From Chitinophagaceae bacterium (GTDB lineage Bacteria > Bacteroidota > Bacteroidia > Chitinophagales > Chitinophagaceae), in assembly GCA_947446645.1 (NCBI GenBank), contig CANFHA010000001.1, positions 124,001-188,000 of the forward strand: a DNA stretch of 64,000 bases, in the 5' to 3' direction. The translations under genes and the position numbers were made by a program. Positions 26,355 to 35,100 of this stretch are shown here, one piece after another. The notes beneath the pieces were generated by a model, which did not search any database, had not been told where the DNA came from, and saw only the letters and a list, made by a program, of their open reading frames with translations. Position 1 is the first letter of the stretch. The number at the start of each line of letters is the position of its first letter.

Positions 26355-26639
26355 ATTGCCGATGATAGTTTCTCACCCGGTATAACATAACAAATTGCCG
26401 GATAAACTTGATGATAGACGACTTTTAGCTGAGCATATGATGGCGCCTTTTTTTTGCCGTAGATGTATATTCGGTTGTTAATAGAGCGCAGTTTAGCTGA
26501 TGCATATTACTAGTGCTAAAAAATAGCAATAGTAGGCAAAAAAGCCAGCGCCATGTTGCTGAGTAGAGTACTACGTTGACAGCGTAGAGCTATTCTTTGG
26601 CCGGCGGAGCCTTTGGCCAAGGATCGCCTTTTCTTTTGT

Positions 26640-26671
26640 TACTTTTCTTTTGGCGAAGCAAAAGAAAAGTA
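26640..26671. repeat. 13-bp perfect inverted repeat
   Basis: TACTTTTCTTTTG and CAAAAGAAAAGTA are separated by GCGAAG. The flanking GGCCAAGGATCGCCTTTTC resembles intergenic repeat elements common in Chitinophagales. It is not next to a stop codon and so is not an obvious terminator. Confidence 0.65.
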
Positions 26672-26726
26672 AGGTTCTGAGGGTCAGTCTTAACAAAATA
26701 CAAACCATTCTCTCCTTTTATCCGTT

Positions 26727-26734
26727 TATATTTG
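26727..26734 (+). promoter_or_regulatory. candidate -7 promoter element of the LOG gene
   Basis: TATATTTG matches TAnnTTTG and lies 20 bases before the ATG at 26754. No clear -33 TTTG is present. Confidence 0.35.
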
Positions 26735-26753
26735 AGTAACAAATACTTAGTAC

Positions 26754-27335
26754 ATGAAGAGCATTGTTGTTTTCTGCGGATCATCCGATGGTTATCACGA
26801 ATCTTACCGCGAGGCAGCTTACACTATTGGCGCCATGCTCGCAGAGCAGAATATACGCGTAGTCTATGGCGGTGCCAAAATAGGCCTCATGGGCGCTGTA
26901 GCAGAGGGTGCGCTGGCAGCAGGCGGTAAAGTTATCGGTGTCATTCCCCGCTTCCTGGAGACAATGGAAGTGGCCCACGATGGCCTCACAGAGCTGATAA
27001 CAGTAGAAACCATGCATGAGCGCAAACTAAAGATGCACGAGCTCAGCGATGGCATCATTACTCTGCCCGGTGGCTGGGGCACTATGGAAGAGCTGTTTGA
27101 AATGCTTACCTGGGGGCAGCTTGGGCTCCACAGCAAGCCCATTGGCCTGCTCAATGTAAATGGTTATTACGATGCATTAAAAGCCCTGTCTGATAACATG
27201 GTTACAGAAGGTTTCCTTGGTGAGTTTATTAGCAACTCACTGCTCATTAGCGAAGATCCAAAAGAGCTGCTCGAAAAAATGGAAGCGTACACCCCTGTTC
27301 CCACAACCAAAATAATGACCAAACAAACCACATAA
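26754..27335 (+). CDS. LOG family (TIGR00730) cytokinin riboside 5'-monophosphate phosphoribohydrolase-like protein
   Basis: The 193-residue protein has the Rossmann-like fold of the lysine-decarboxylase-like/LOG family. The diagnostic PGGWGTMEELFE motif (PGGxGTxxE) is at about residues 105-116, and the N-terminal VFCGSSDG and VVYGGAKIGLMG strands bind the nucleotide phosphate. Enzymes of this family split the N-glycosidic bond of nucleoside monophosphates, or of cytokinin-type AMP derivatives; the natural bacterial substrate is not settled. It is convergent with the T9SS cargo gene, with a terminator between them. Confidence 0.85.
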   Translation: MKSIVVFCGSSDGYHESYREAAYTIGAMLAEQNIRVVYGGAKIGLMGAVAEGALAAGGKVIGVIPRFLETMEVAHDGLTELITVETMHERKLKMHELSDGIITLPGGWGTMEELFEMLTWGQLGLHSKPIGLLNVNGYYDALKALSDNMVTEGFLGEFISNSLLISEDPKELLEKMEAYTPVPTTKIMTKQTT

Positions 27336-27413
27336 AAGCAGTTGAGACCTTATCTTGCTTGGGATACTCAGGAAGCAATTAAAGCAGGTAGAACTTGATA
27401 CTGTCCTCACATC

Positions 27414-27443
27414 AAAATGGCCCCGCATAAGCGGGGCCATTTT
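27414..27443. terminator. bidirectional intrinsic terminator
   Basis: AAAATGGCCCCGC and GCGGGGCCATTTT form a perfect 13-bp stem with loop ATAA. It sits between convergent genes ending at 27335 and 27478. Confidence 0.9.
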
Positions 27444-27477
27444 ACTAAAACTCTTTCAACACGGATAAACTAATCAA

Positions 27478-28467
27478 CTACCTCACCACACTCAACTTAC
27501 CGCGCTGTATAGTGTTTCCTTTATCAGAAATGCTGTACGTGTACAGTCCTTCTGGCAATGAAGAAATATCTATAGCGTTTTTATTGCTCAGTGTCTTTGT
27601 AGCTACCACCTGGCCGCTTACAGAATAAACATGCAGTTCAGTTCCTTCTATGTTGCTTCCTTCAAGGTGCAGCATGCCGGAAACCGGGTTAGGATATACC
27701 TTAACGATCTCATCCGCTGCATTAACATTTTTTACAGCTGTGAAGTCAGGAGCGTAAACCATTGTAATGTCATCTACATAGAGCGTGCTGCTATCCAGTG
27801 CACCTGCCTGTCCGCTGCTCGCGAAGGTCATACGGATGGTATCAGCGCCATCAAGCGTATCATTATATACTACGTTAGCAGTAATGTGCTGAAACGAAGT
27901 GGATGGTCCTATTTTCAATGCAGCAACTCCTACAGCCGAATCTATACCATGCACATTTGCATAAACAGTTACATTGACCACGCCGCTGTCTATTCCGGTA
28001 AGGTGAGTAATGCTGTCAAGCCCTGCAGTATACTGTACCCATGCACTTACTGATGCTATTCTGCCTGTAATTGCTTGTCCTCCGCTAAATGTGATAGACA
28101 TCGCAGTAAGATCAAGATTCACCTTGGCGTTTGACAAAACACCTGCAAATCGACCTAATGTATCCTGTTTCAAAGTCATCATCTTTGCAGCTGATGATCC
28201 ACCATGTTTTATTGTAGTTTCCTGCCACAATTGTGTGTGCAGGTCTGTTGGCATGTAGCCTGAATAGAAAATTGGCAGGTATGCTTCCTCTGCAGCTATC
28301 AGCAGCGAGTCTATGCCATACCATTGAGTAGGGGCGTGTATTGGTATTGAGGGAGAAGTTCCTGCTGTACCAGAACGCCATGTTTCCATGCCCGCATTAG
28401 GCACCGTTTGCGCAAAAGCAGTACTTCCTGCTACCATTGCCACAAAAAGAAAATAAAGTTTTTTCAT
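27478..28467 (-). CDS. secreted protein with T9SS type A sorting domain
   Basis: The 329-residue protein has a signal peptide (MKKLYFLFVAMVAGSTAFA) and begins TVPNAGMETWRSGTAG, a start seen in Bacteroidota carbohydrate-associated surface proteins related to the PCMD/choice-of-anchor type. The body (about 30-240) is beta-rich with FAGVLSNAKVNLDLTAMS and STLYVDDITMVYAPD, consistent with a jelly-roll binding module. The C-terminus has KVYPNPVSGMLHLEG and ends RGKLSVVR, a T9SS signal. Glycan binding is possible but not shown. Its terminator is shared with the LOG gene. Confidence 0.75.
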   Translation of the reverse strand: MKKLYFLFVAMVAGSTAFAQTVPNAGMETWRSGTAGTSPSIPIHAPTQWYGIDSLLIAAEEAYLPIFYSGYMPTDLHTQLWQETTIKHGGSSAAKMMTLKQDTLGRFAGVLSNAKVNLDLTAMSITFSGGQAITGRIASVSAWVQYTAGLDSITHLTGIDSGVVNVTVYANVHGIDSAVGVAALKIGPSTSFQHITANVVYNDTLDGADTIRMTFASSGQAGALDSSTLYVDDITMVYAPDFTAVKNVNAADEIVKVYPNPVSGMLHLEGSNIEGTELHVYSVSGQVVATKTLSNKNAIDISSLPEGLYTYSISDKGNTIQRGKLSVVR

Positions 28468-28570
28468 GCTGTTTTGTTTTTTTGATTTTTATTTTGGGGT
28501 TTCAAAATACACTATTTATAAAGCTCATATTCGTATATTGCCACCTTCCACGCCCACCTACTACTTAAAA

Positions 28571-28594
28571 CTCACGACTTATGACTTACGAGTG
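28571..28594. repeat. short-period repeat (ACGACTTATGACTTACGA)
   Basis: A degenerate CGACTTA/TGACTTA repeat just past the peroxiredoxin stop, related to 14714-14737 in complementary orientation. Confidence 0.45.
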
Positions 28595-28600
28595 ACAAAC

Positions 28601-29071
28601 TTACTTATTTATTTCTTTTAAACATAATTGTATAGCATCAAAATCTGGTATATCAGATGCATTTTCAAGTACTTCGGCATACCGCACTATCCCTTCCTTG
28701 TCTATCACAAAGGCCGAACGCTTAGATACACCGTCCATATCATTATACCAGTGGTCATAGATAGTATCATAGGCTGTAGAGGCCACCTTATTAAAATCAC
28801 TCAGCAGCGAAAAGTTCAGTTGCTGCTCCTCCTTAAATTTACCAAGAGCGAACAAAGAGTCTACAGATATTCCATATACCGTAGCATCAAGCCCGTTATA
28901 TATGGCTATGTTATCGCGGGTCATGCACAGTTCTTTCGTACATGTGCTGGTAAATGCCAGCGGAAAAAACAGCAACACAACGTTCTTGCCTTTCTGTTCG
29001 CCTAGCGTCACTTTATTCTTTTCTGTATCCCGCAGCGTAAAATCCGGGGCCTGTGCTCCTGTAACTATCAT
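28601..29071 (-). CDS. peroxiredoxin (AhpC/TSA-Redoxin family, AhpE/Bcp-like)
   Basis: The 156-residue thiol peroxidase reduces hydrogen peroxide and organic peroxides. Peroxidatic C44 lies in PLAFTSTC, the family active-site motif, and a second cysteine at position 49 (CTKELC) could be the resolving residue, as in Bcp-type enzymes. VYGISVDSLFALGKFKEEQQLNFSLLSDFN follows the usual order. The protein lacks a signal peptide and acts in the cytoplasm. It is divergent from the HipA_2 gene, with 130 bases between starts. Confidence 0.9.
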   Translation of the reverse strand: MIVTGAQAPDFTLRDTEKNKVTLGEQKGKNVVLLFFPLAFTSTCTKELCMTRDNIAIYNGLDATVYGISVDSLFALGKFKEEQQLNFSLLSDFNKVASTAYDTIYDHWYNDMDGVSKRSAFVIDKEGIVRYAEVLENASDIPDFDAIQLCLKEINK

Positions 29072-29201
29072 ATCTTTTTTTGCAGTAAAGCTAATGCAAT
29101 TTTGTCTTTGTGTAAGAAATGTGGTTCACAACAATTTCAGTTCTATCGCGAAATCCGTGTTCACTATTATAGTCCTACTTTTGTTGAAACAACATTGATC
29201 A

Positions 29202-30002
29202 ATGTCCTATACCGTACCACAGCTCAAAACGGTAAATGTCACCCGGTATGTATTGCCACTCCGTGAGGGCGGCTCCCTGCCGGGCCTGGTAGAAGCCAGC
29301 GACGGGCAGAACTATGTATTAAAATTCCGGGGTGCCGCACAGGGGTCCAAAGTCCTGATCGCAGAGATCATTGGTGGTGAACTTGCCCGCGCCCTTGGCC
29401 TCAACGTGCCTGAGCTGGTCTTCGCCAACTTCGATGAAGCCTTCGGCCGCACCGAGAGCGACCACGAACTGCAGACGCAGTTCAAAGCCAGCGTAGGGCT
29501 CAATCTTGCCCTGCGCCATCTCTCCGGCAGCAATATGTTCGATCCCACAGTTACAAAAGTCGATCACATCATGGCTTCCAGTATAGTATGGCTCGATAGC
29601 CTGCTTATGAATATGGACCGTACAGTGCGCAACACAAACCTGCTTGTGTGGAACAAAGACCTCTGGCTTATAGACCAGGGTGCAAGCCTCTACTTCCATT
29701 ACAACTGGAGCACAGAGCCGAAATTGCAGGCCGTAAAGCCCTTCCCGTTCATAAAAGATCACGTATTGCTTCCCAAAGCTTCCAGACTCAAAAAGGTAAA
29801 CACAGACAATCGCACCTTGCTCACCCGCGATGTTATTGAAGCTATCGTCGCGCAGATACCTGATGAATGGTTAATAATAGACCCGCCCTTCACCTCGCCA
29901 CAGGATTACCGCGATGCATACACCCAGTTTTTACTTACGCGCATCGCAAAATCAGATATTTTTGTAAAAGAAGCACAGCATGCAAGAGAACAGATCATAT
30001 GA
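29202..30002 (+). CDS. HipA_2 family kinase-like protein
   Basis: The 266-residue protein matches the HipA-like family PF20613, often mis-annotated as an aminotransferase. A candidate ATP lysine is K41 in YVLKFRGAAQGSK, and kinase-like residues are WLDSLLMNMDRTVRNTNLLVW (catalytic Asp and Asn) with LIDQGASLYF as the metal-binding Asp loop. HipA itself is the toxin kinase of a toxin-antitoxin pair. The HipA_2 branch is usually followed, as here, by a DUF3037 gene and lacks a known HipB-like partner. The role is therefore unknown; the two genes overlap by 23 bases. Confidence 0.8.
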   Translation: MSYTVPQLKTVNVTRYVLPLREGGSLPGLVEASDGQNYVLKFRGAAQGSKVLIAEIIGGELARALGLNVPELVFANFDEAFGRTESDHELQTQFKASVGLNLALRHLSGSNMFDPTVTKVDHIMASSIVWLDSLLMNMDRTVRNTNLLVWNKDLWLIDQGASLYFHYNWSTEPKLQAVKPFPFIKDHVLLPKASRLKKVNTDNRTLLTRDVIEAIVAQIPDEWLIIDPPFTSPQDYRDAYTQFLLTRIAKSDIFVKEAQHAREQII

Positions 30003-30372
30003 GTATGTAGTCATTCGCCTGGTGCCCCGCGTAGAGCGCGAGGAGTTCCTCAATATCGGGGTAGTGCTGTATGCCCCCACAGGCAGGTTTTTGCAAATGA
30101 AGTTTCACCTGGACAAGAAGCGCCTGCGCGCGCTGTTCCCCGGCGCCGACATAAAAACAACTCAAAAATACCTGGAAGCCTTTATGCACATCTGCTCAGG
30201 CAGCCCTGATGCAGGCCCTATTGGCAAGCTCACCGTACCCGAGCGTTTCCGCTGGATATCATCTACCCGCAGCACCACACTGCAAATGTCAAAAGTACAT
30301 TCCGGCCTCTGTACTGACCCGGCATCAAAACTCTGTGAATTGTACGAGCAACTGGTACTCGTTACGGCCTGA
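29980..30372 (+). CDS. DUF3037 domain protein, partner of HipA_2
   Basis: The 130-residue protein matches DUF3037: RSYEYVVIRLVPRVEREEFLNIGVVLYAP near the N-terminus is the family signature. Its start codon lies inside the last eight codons of the HipA_2 gene, so translation is coupled. The pair is widely conserved in bacteria, which suggests joint action, for example as a regulator or substrate of the kinase-like protein, but no function is established. Confidence 0.85.
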   Translation: MQENRSYEYVVIRLVPRVEREEFLNIGVVLYAPTGRFLQMKFHLDKKRLRALFPGADIKTTQKYLEAFMHICSGSPDAGPIGKLTVPERFRWISSTRSTTLQMSKVHSGLCTDPASKLCELYEQLVLVTA

Positions 30373-30443
30373 AAATATCCGGTGTGCTGTTTGGACTTAA
30401 ACCTAACTAAAGCATCCTGATTACTCAACCGCTTAGCTAATAA

Positions 30444-30472
30444 GAGGCTGGGAGGGGCATCCCCTAAGCCTC
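30444..30472. terminator. possible hairpin terminator between convergent genes
   Basis: GAGGCT-ggg-AGGGG-cat-CCCCT-a-AGCCTC folds into a strong hairpin spanning the stop codon of the minus-strand gene. No T run follows, so termination is uncertain. Confidence 0.35.
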
Positions 30473-31024
30473 CACCATTTCTTCCTTCGCAGCTACTTCA
30501 GTTATAGCCAGCCGCAGTTTATCCCACAGCTCCTGCCCGAATGCCCTTTGCCCCCCCGTAAGATTTATCTGTCTGCCATACGCATTCACAGCAATAAAAT
30601 CCGCAGGTTCATCCCACACCTTACCAAATTGTATGCTTAGATATTTGTCTGTGTTCTTAAGATAGCGGCTATATAAGGCGCGGTTAGCCGCCACAAACTC
30701 CGGATGCAGCAGAATCACCTCGCGCAGCGGTGCCTCTGCTTCCTTCGTCACAAAACCAATCATTTTAGTTTCTACCCGCAGCAGATCCGGCGTTATTTCT
30801 ATACGGAACCTGCACACATAAGGCAATAAACACAATAACACAGCTCCCGCGCCTGCAAAAAATAGGTAATTTTTGGGGTGCCATAGCAGATACGTGATAA
30901 TATCAATGGCCAATATCACCATTGCCCGTTCGGCATATGGCCCTAAAGCCCTGCCCTTAATCAGTATGCCTTTACCTGGCACATCAATCCAGTTTATCTT
31001 ATATGGAATTACGAATTTTCTCAC
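30464..31024 (-). CDS. membrane protein of unknown function
   Basis: The 186-residue protein has two adjacent hydrophobic helices (about residues 33-72, AMVILAIDIITYLLW and YLFFAGAGAVLLCLLPYV) followed by a beta-rich cytoplasmic domain: FRIEITPDLLRVETKMIGFVTK, APLREVILLHPEF, KYLSIQFGKVWDEPADFIAVNAYG, then a C-terminal helix. This order of two helices and a beta domain recalls PH-like bacterial membrane domains, but the similarity is weak. It is convergent with the DUF3037 gene. Confidence 0.6.
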   Translation of the reverse strand: MRKFVIPYKINWIDVPGKGILIKGRALGPYAERAMVILAIDIITYLLWHPKNYLFFAGAGAVLLCLLPYVCRFRIEITPDLLRVETKMIGFVTKEAEAPLREVILLHPEFVAANRALYSRYLKNTDKYLSIQFGKVWDEPADFIAVNAYGRQINLTGGQRAFGQELWDKLRLAITEVAAKEEMVEA

Positions 31025-31070
31025 GGTGCGTAAAAGTAAAAAATATCTTCAATGCTTAAAGCGTTCCTTT

Positions 31071-32096
31071 CTACTCCTGTGTAATACTTGCAATTTTCCC
31101 TTTACCGGCTGCCACTACAAGCTTCCCTTTCCGTGCCTTTCGCACCACCGCAAAATCCTTTTGTTCCGCTACCGCCATCCAGCTGGCACCCCCATCGTGC
31201 GAAACGTCCATCCCCGTTACACCGCTCGCCACCAGCACTCCGGGGCCTATATATTCCACGCATTCTCTTTGTCCGCCGGGTGTGGTGCCGGGCTTGCTCC
31301 ATGTCTTGCCGCCATCGCGCGTATAAAAAGCATGGTTCTCCGCCACCGTATTTTTCAGATAGTCTCCGCCTACGATCATACCATCGGCCTCACTGGCAAA
31401 CGCCAGCGAAAAGATTCCTGCACTGTTTTCCCCCTGCATTACCGGAGGCTTGTAGTCCGTCCAGGTTTCCCCTCTGTCATTAGACACAAACAGTCTCGAC
31501 ACTTTACCTCCTGTGCTAATGATCACCTGGTACTTACCATAACACCTTATTCCCGTTCCGCTTGCCGCAAACGAGGCTTCACCTTGTTCCAGCATCGGTC
31601 TGCTTTGTTTCTTCATTTCCCGCCAGGTCTTTCCACCATCACTCGTTTTAAGCAACAGCATGCGGCCATTCAGCGCATCCCCGTATGCTATACCATCCTG
31701 CTCGTTCCAGAAATCTATCCCATCTATAAAAGCATTAGTATCGCCGTTTGTATAGGCTACATCCCAGCTTCCGCCGCCATCTTTTGTGCGCATTATGTAT
31801 GCCGGGCTTCCCGCATTGGCTATTACAGCCTTCCGTGCATTCATTGCATACAGCGATCGGAAATCCAGCTTTTCAAAACCCTTCACATTTACATACACCC
31901 ACGTCCTGCCACCGTTCACACTGTTCAGCACCACGCCATTTTTCCCGCTCGCCCATACCACGCTGTCATCCACCACCGATAGCCCGCGAAACATGTCCGT
32001 GTTATTCATTAGTGTGGTTTTAAAATGCAAAGACTGTGCAAATCCCTGCTGCGCAAATATCATCAACAATACTACTATCCTCCGGGACTTCATCAT
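31071..32096 (-). CDS. secreted YCF48/BNR-repeat beta-propeller protein
   Basis: Start at 32096 (or 32093) gives MMKSRRIVVLLMIFAQQGFAQ, a good signal peptide. The longer frame from 32141 would cross the terminator of the giant gene upstream. The mature protein of about 320 residues contains several Asp-box repeats: NSVNGGRTWVYV, TKDGGGSWDVA, TSDGGKTWREM, SNDRGETWTDY, TRDGGKTWSKP and SHDGGASWMAV. This gives a beta-propeller as in YCF48-like photosystem II assembly factors and sialidases; catalytic residues of sialidases are not evident. A structural or binding role outside the cytoplasm is likely. Confidence 0.8.
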   Translation of the reverse strand: MMKSRRIVVLLMIFAQQGFAQSLHFKTTLMNNTDMFRGLSVVDDSVVWASGKNGVVLNSVNGGRTWVYVNVKGFEKLDFRSLYAMNARKAVIANAGSPAYIMRTKDGGGSWDVAYTNGDTNAFIDGIDFWNEQDGIAYGDALNGRMLLLKTSDGGKTWREMKKQSRPMLEQGEASFAASGTGIRCYGKYQVIISTGGKVSRLFVSNDRGETWTDYKPPVMQGENSAGIFSLAFASEADGMIVGGDYLKNTVAENHAFYTRDGGKTWSKPGTTPGGQRECVEYIGPGVLVASGVTGMDVSHDGGASWMAVAEQKDFAVVRKARKGKLVVAAGKGKIASITQE

Positions 32097-32121
32097 TACC
32101 CATTTAATTCTAAAAGCATAA

Positions 32122-32150
32122 AAATGGCTGGCACAAAGCACCAGCCATTT
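32122..32150 (-). terminator. intrinsic terminator of the giant surface-protein gene
   Basis: AAATGGCTGG and CCAGCCATTT form a perfect 10-bp stem with a 9-base loop. On the minus strand TTTTTATGC follows. It lies 35 bases past the stop of the 8.5-kb gene. Confidence 0.85.
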
Positions 32151-32184
32151 ACATTATCATTCCAACTTACGCGCTGAGCGCCCC

Positions 32185-35100
32185 CTATTTCTCTACCACA
32201 AAATGGAAAACCTTGCTCTCTCCGCCACTCCGTGCATTCAGAAGGTACATACCGTTGGCCAGTGTGTTGCTCAGTAGTATCTGCTCATTCACTTTGCCAT
32301 TCTGTGTCGCCACCTTGCGCTCGTAGATCACTTGCCCCAGCATATCGGTCACCATTACTTCCAGGTCATTATCCCCGGTCACAGTTCCTTTTATGGTAAA
32401 GGTACCGGTGTTCGGGTTAGGTAGCAGCCCCAGCTCTCCGCCATCCTGCAGGTTGTGTATACCCAGCGTCACCGTGTCTACAATAGTCACACTCGCATCA
32501 CGTGTTGCTGATCCGCAGGTGCTGTAGCCGGTTACCAGGCAGGTCACAGAGTCGTGGTTATTAAAGCTGCTTCTGAATGTATCATTGGTTGCACCGGGTA
32601 CCGGCAGTCCGTTTATTTCCCATTGATAAGAAACGCCCAGGCCCGTAAAGCCTACGCCTGCTACCAGCATCACAGTATCTCCAAACGCCACCTTATTGCC
32701 CGGGTAAGCACTCACCGTAACTGCCGGCGCTGTTATCACTGGTACCACAAGATTCACATTATTGCTCGCAACCGAATCATACAATGCACAGCCAAATGAG
32801 CTGAACATCCAGCAATAAATGTTGTCTCCACCCACCGGCATATAAGTATAGGTTGATCCCGTAGTCTGGAATATACCGTTCTTTATCCAGTGATACGAAG
32901 GTGTAAATCCGCCAAAGCTTGGGAAAGGTGTCAGTGTCACAGGTGTTCCCGGACAAACCGAATCTCCCGGGCTTGCCACAATAGTCACCATTGGCGAAAC
33001 GCCCGTCGTTGTTGTCATCAGCACATACGCTGTGGCCGTGGCCGGCGATGCACATGCAGCATTGCTGGTAAGCATCACAGAAACGCTGTCGCCATTATTT
33101 GGTATATAACCATACGTGCTGCTTGTGCTCACGTTCACCCCATTCACATACCAGGTATAAACAGGTGCTGTACCGCCATTCACCGACAATGGTGTAAACA
33201 ATGCAGGTGTGCCCACACACACTGTCGTTCCTGGGCTGGTGCTCAGCGTCACAAATGGTGTTACAGTGCCGCCTACCACTACTTCAGCGCTGCCGCCCAT
33301 TACTTTAATACAGCCTGTTATATCGTTCACTGCTATTACAGAATAAGTACCGGGTATCGATTCTGCGCCAAAGTCTATTGCAGAACCGGTGCCTGCCCGC
33401 GTGCTCAGCACACTTGTTGCCAGCACCAGCTGGTGCGTCACCCCTGTGTCCGATCCGTCAAGTCCTACATGTACACCACCTGCTCCGCTGCAAAAAGTGC
33501 CGCCGCCGGTCACATAGTAGTTAGCAGGCAGCATATTCACAGTCATTGCCACACCTGTAGTGCAGCCTGCGCCCAGTGTATAAGATATTATTGTTGCCCC
33601 CGACTCCATTGCAGTTATTTGGCCTGTTGCAGGATCTACTGTCGCCACCGTAGGGTTACTGCTGGTCCAGCTACCGCCGCCAGGCAGGTCTGTTGCAGTC
33701 TGCGTACTACCCACGCACATATTGCCTGCTGCAGATATGGCCCCGAGCGGATTAATAGTTACGGCCTTGGTCACATAGCAACCCGGGGCAACCACATAAG
33801 AGATGTCAACTGTTCCCGTAGTTATACCAGATACCAGCCCTGTAGGGAAAGCGCTAACAGCCGGTGCCACTATGGCAATTGCGGCATTACTGCTGCTCCA
33901 CACACCATCTGCTACCGAGTCGCTTACAGTGATAGCGTTCGCCTGGCATAACACACCAAGCCCGCTGATTGGCTTAGGGAAAGGATGCACGGTCACCGTG
34001 GTGGTGGTAAATGCGCTGCCACAGGTATTGGATACCGTATAGGTTATTGTTGCAGTACCTGTTGTCACACCGGTCACTATACCGGTCGTGCTGCCCACAG
34101 TCACTATCGTTGTTGGTGAGCTGCTCCATACACCCGTTCCGCTGCCACCACTTGCCGGGTCGCTTAGTGTCACAGTTGTTCCTGGGCATACCACAGAGCC
34201 GCCTGTTATAGTGCCTGCTATCGGCAGCGGATTGATAGTTGCAATTGCAGTAGCATAAGCTGTTCCGCACATATTAGCTACCGCATAAGATATTGTTGCT
34301 GTACCAAGGGTTACACCCGTCATCAGGCCGGTAGCGCTTATGCTGGCAACGCCTGGCAGTGCCGAGCTCCACGTGCCGCCTGCTACGCCATCCGTCAGCG
34401 TAGTAGAGTTGGTCTGGCAGATCAGCAGCGATCCTGAAATAACACCCGCGTATGGCGAAGGATTAATCGTTACATCAGCTGTAGCATATACCGTAGCACA
34501 GCTGTTCGTTACTCCGTAAGATATGGTTGTGGTGCCTGCAGCGTGTCCTGTTACTATACCAAAGGCATCTACACTTGCAAGGCTTGGCGTCAGGCTGCTC
34601 CACACACCACCGGTTGTAGCATCAGTCAGTGCACTTGTTGTAGACGGGCACACACTGAATGTACCGGTTATGAAGCCGGCCGTAGGCAATGGATTCACCG
34701 TTACTACGGCAGTGCTGGCCACCGTTCCGCAGCTGTTCGTTACGGTATAAGATATGGTCGATGTGCCTGCAGCTATGCCGGTCACTGTACCTGCTGTGCT
34801 CACACTGGCAATACCACCGCTCACCGAGCTCCAGGCGCCACCGGTCGCAGCATCAGTCAGCGTTGTCGTAGCGGCCGGGCACACGGTGAGCGTGCCGTTT
34901 ATCACACCCGCATTTGGAGATGGGTCTACTGTTACCACAGTTGTTGCATATGCCGTAGCGCATACATTGGTTACTGCATAAGATATCGTTGCTGTTCCTG
35001 CTGACACACCGGTTACTACGCCAGTGCCGCTAACAGTTGCTGTGCCGGTAGCTCCGCTGCTCCACACGCCTGTGCCGCCACCTGCTGCATCAGCAAGGGT

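Larger units (their letters stand above)
26250..26753. other. gene-poor spacer of about 500 bases
   Basis: This space holds the terminator of the DUF2795 gene at 26329-26354, about 200 bases with no recognisable feature, a long inverted repeat at 26640-26671 in a CTTTT/AAAAG-rich tract, and a candidate -7 promoter element at 26727 for the LOG gene. A 64-residue minus-strand frame over the repeat is not convincing as a gene. Confidence 0.7.

Noticed and set aside
26590-26784. 64-codon minus-strand frame ending PWPKAPPAKE
   Set aside because: It runs over the inverted repeat and a repeated intergenic module and extends into the promoter and start of the LOG gene. The peptide is most likely a chance translation of a repeat.
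30873-31982. 369-codon plus-strand frame over the YCF48-like gene
   Set aside because: The minus-strand gene has a signal peptide and clear Asp-box repeats; the opposite frame is a shadow.
32890-33951. 353-codon frame antisense to the giant surface-protein gene, and the series of 70-80-codon frames in 34.5-37.1 kb
   Set aside because: They repeat with the period of the Ig modules and arise because stop codons are rare on the opposite strand of those Thr/Ser/Gly/Val codons. Products are rich in Cys, Arg, His and Tyr or low in complexity and have no start context.
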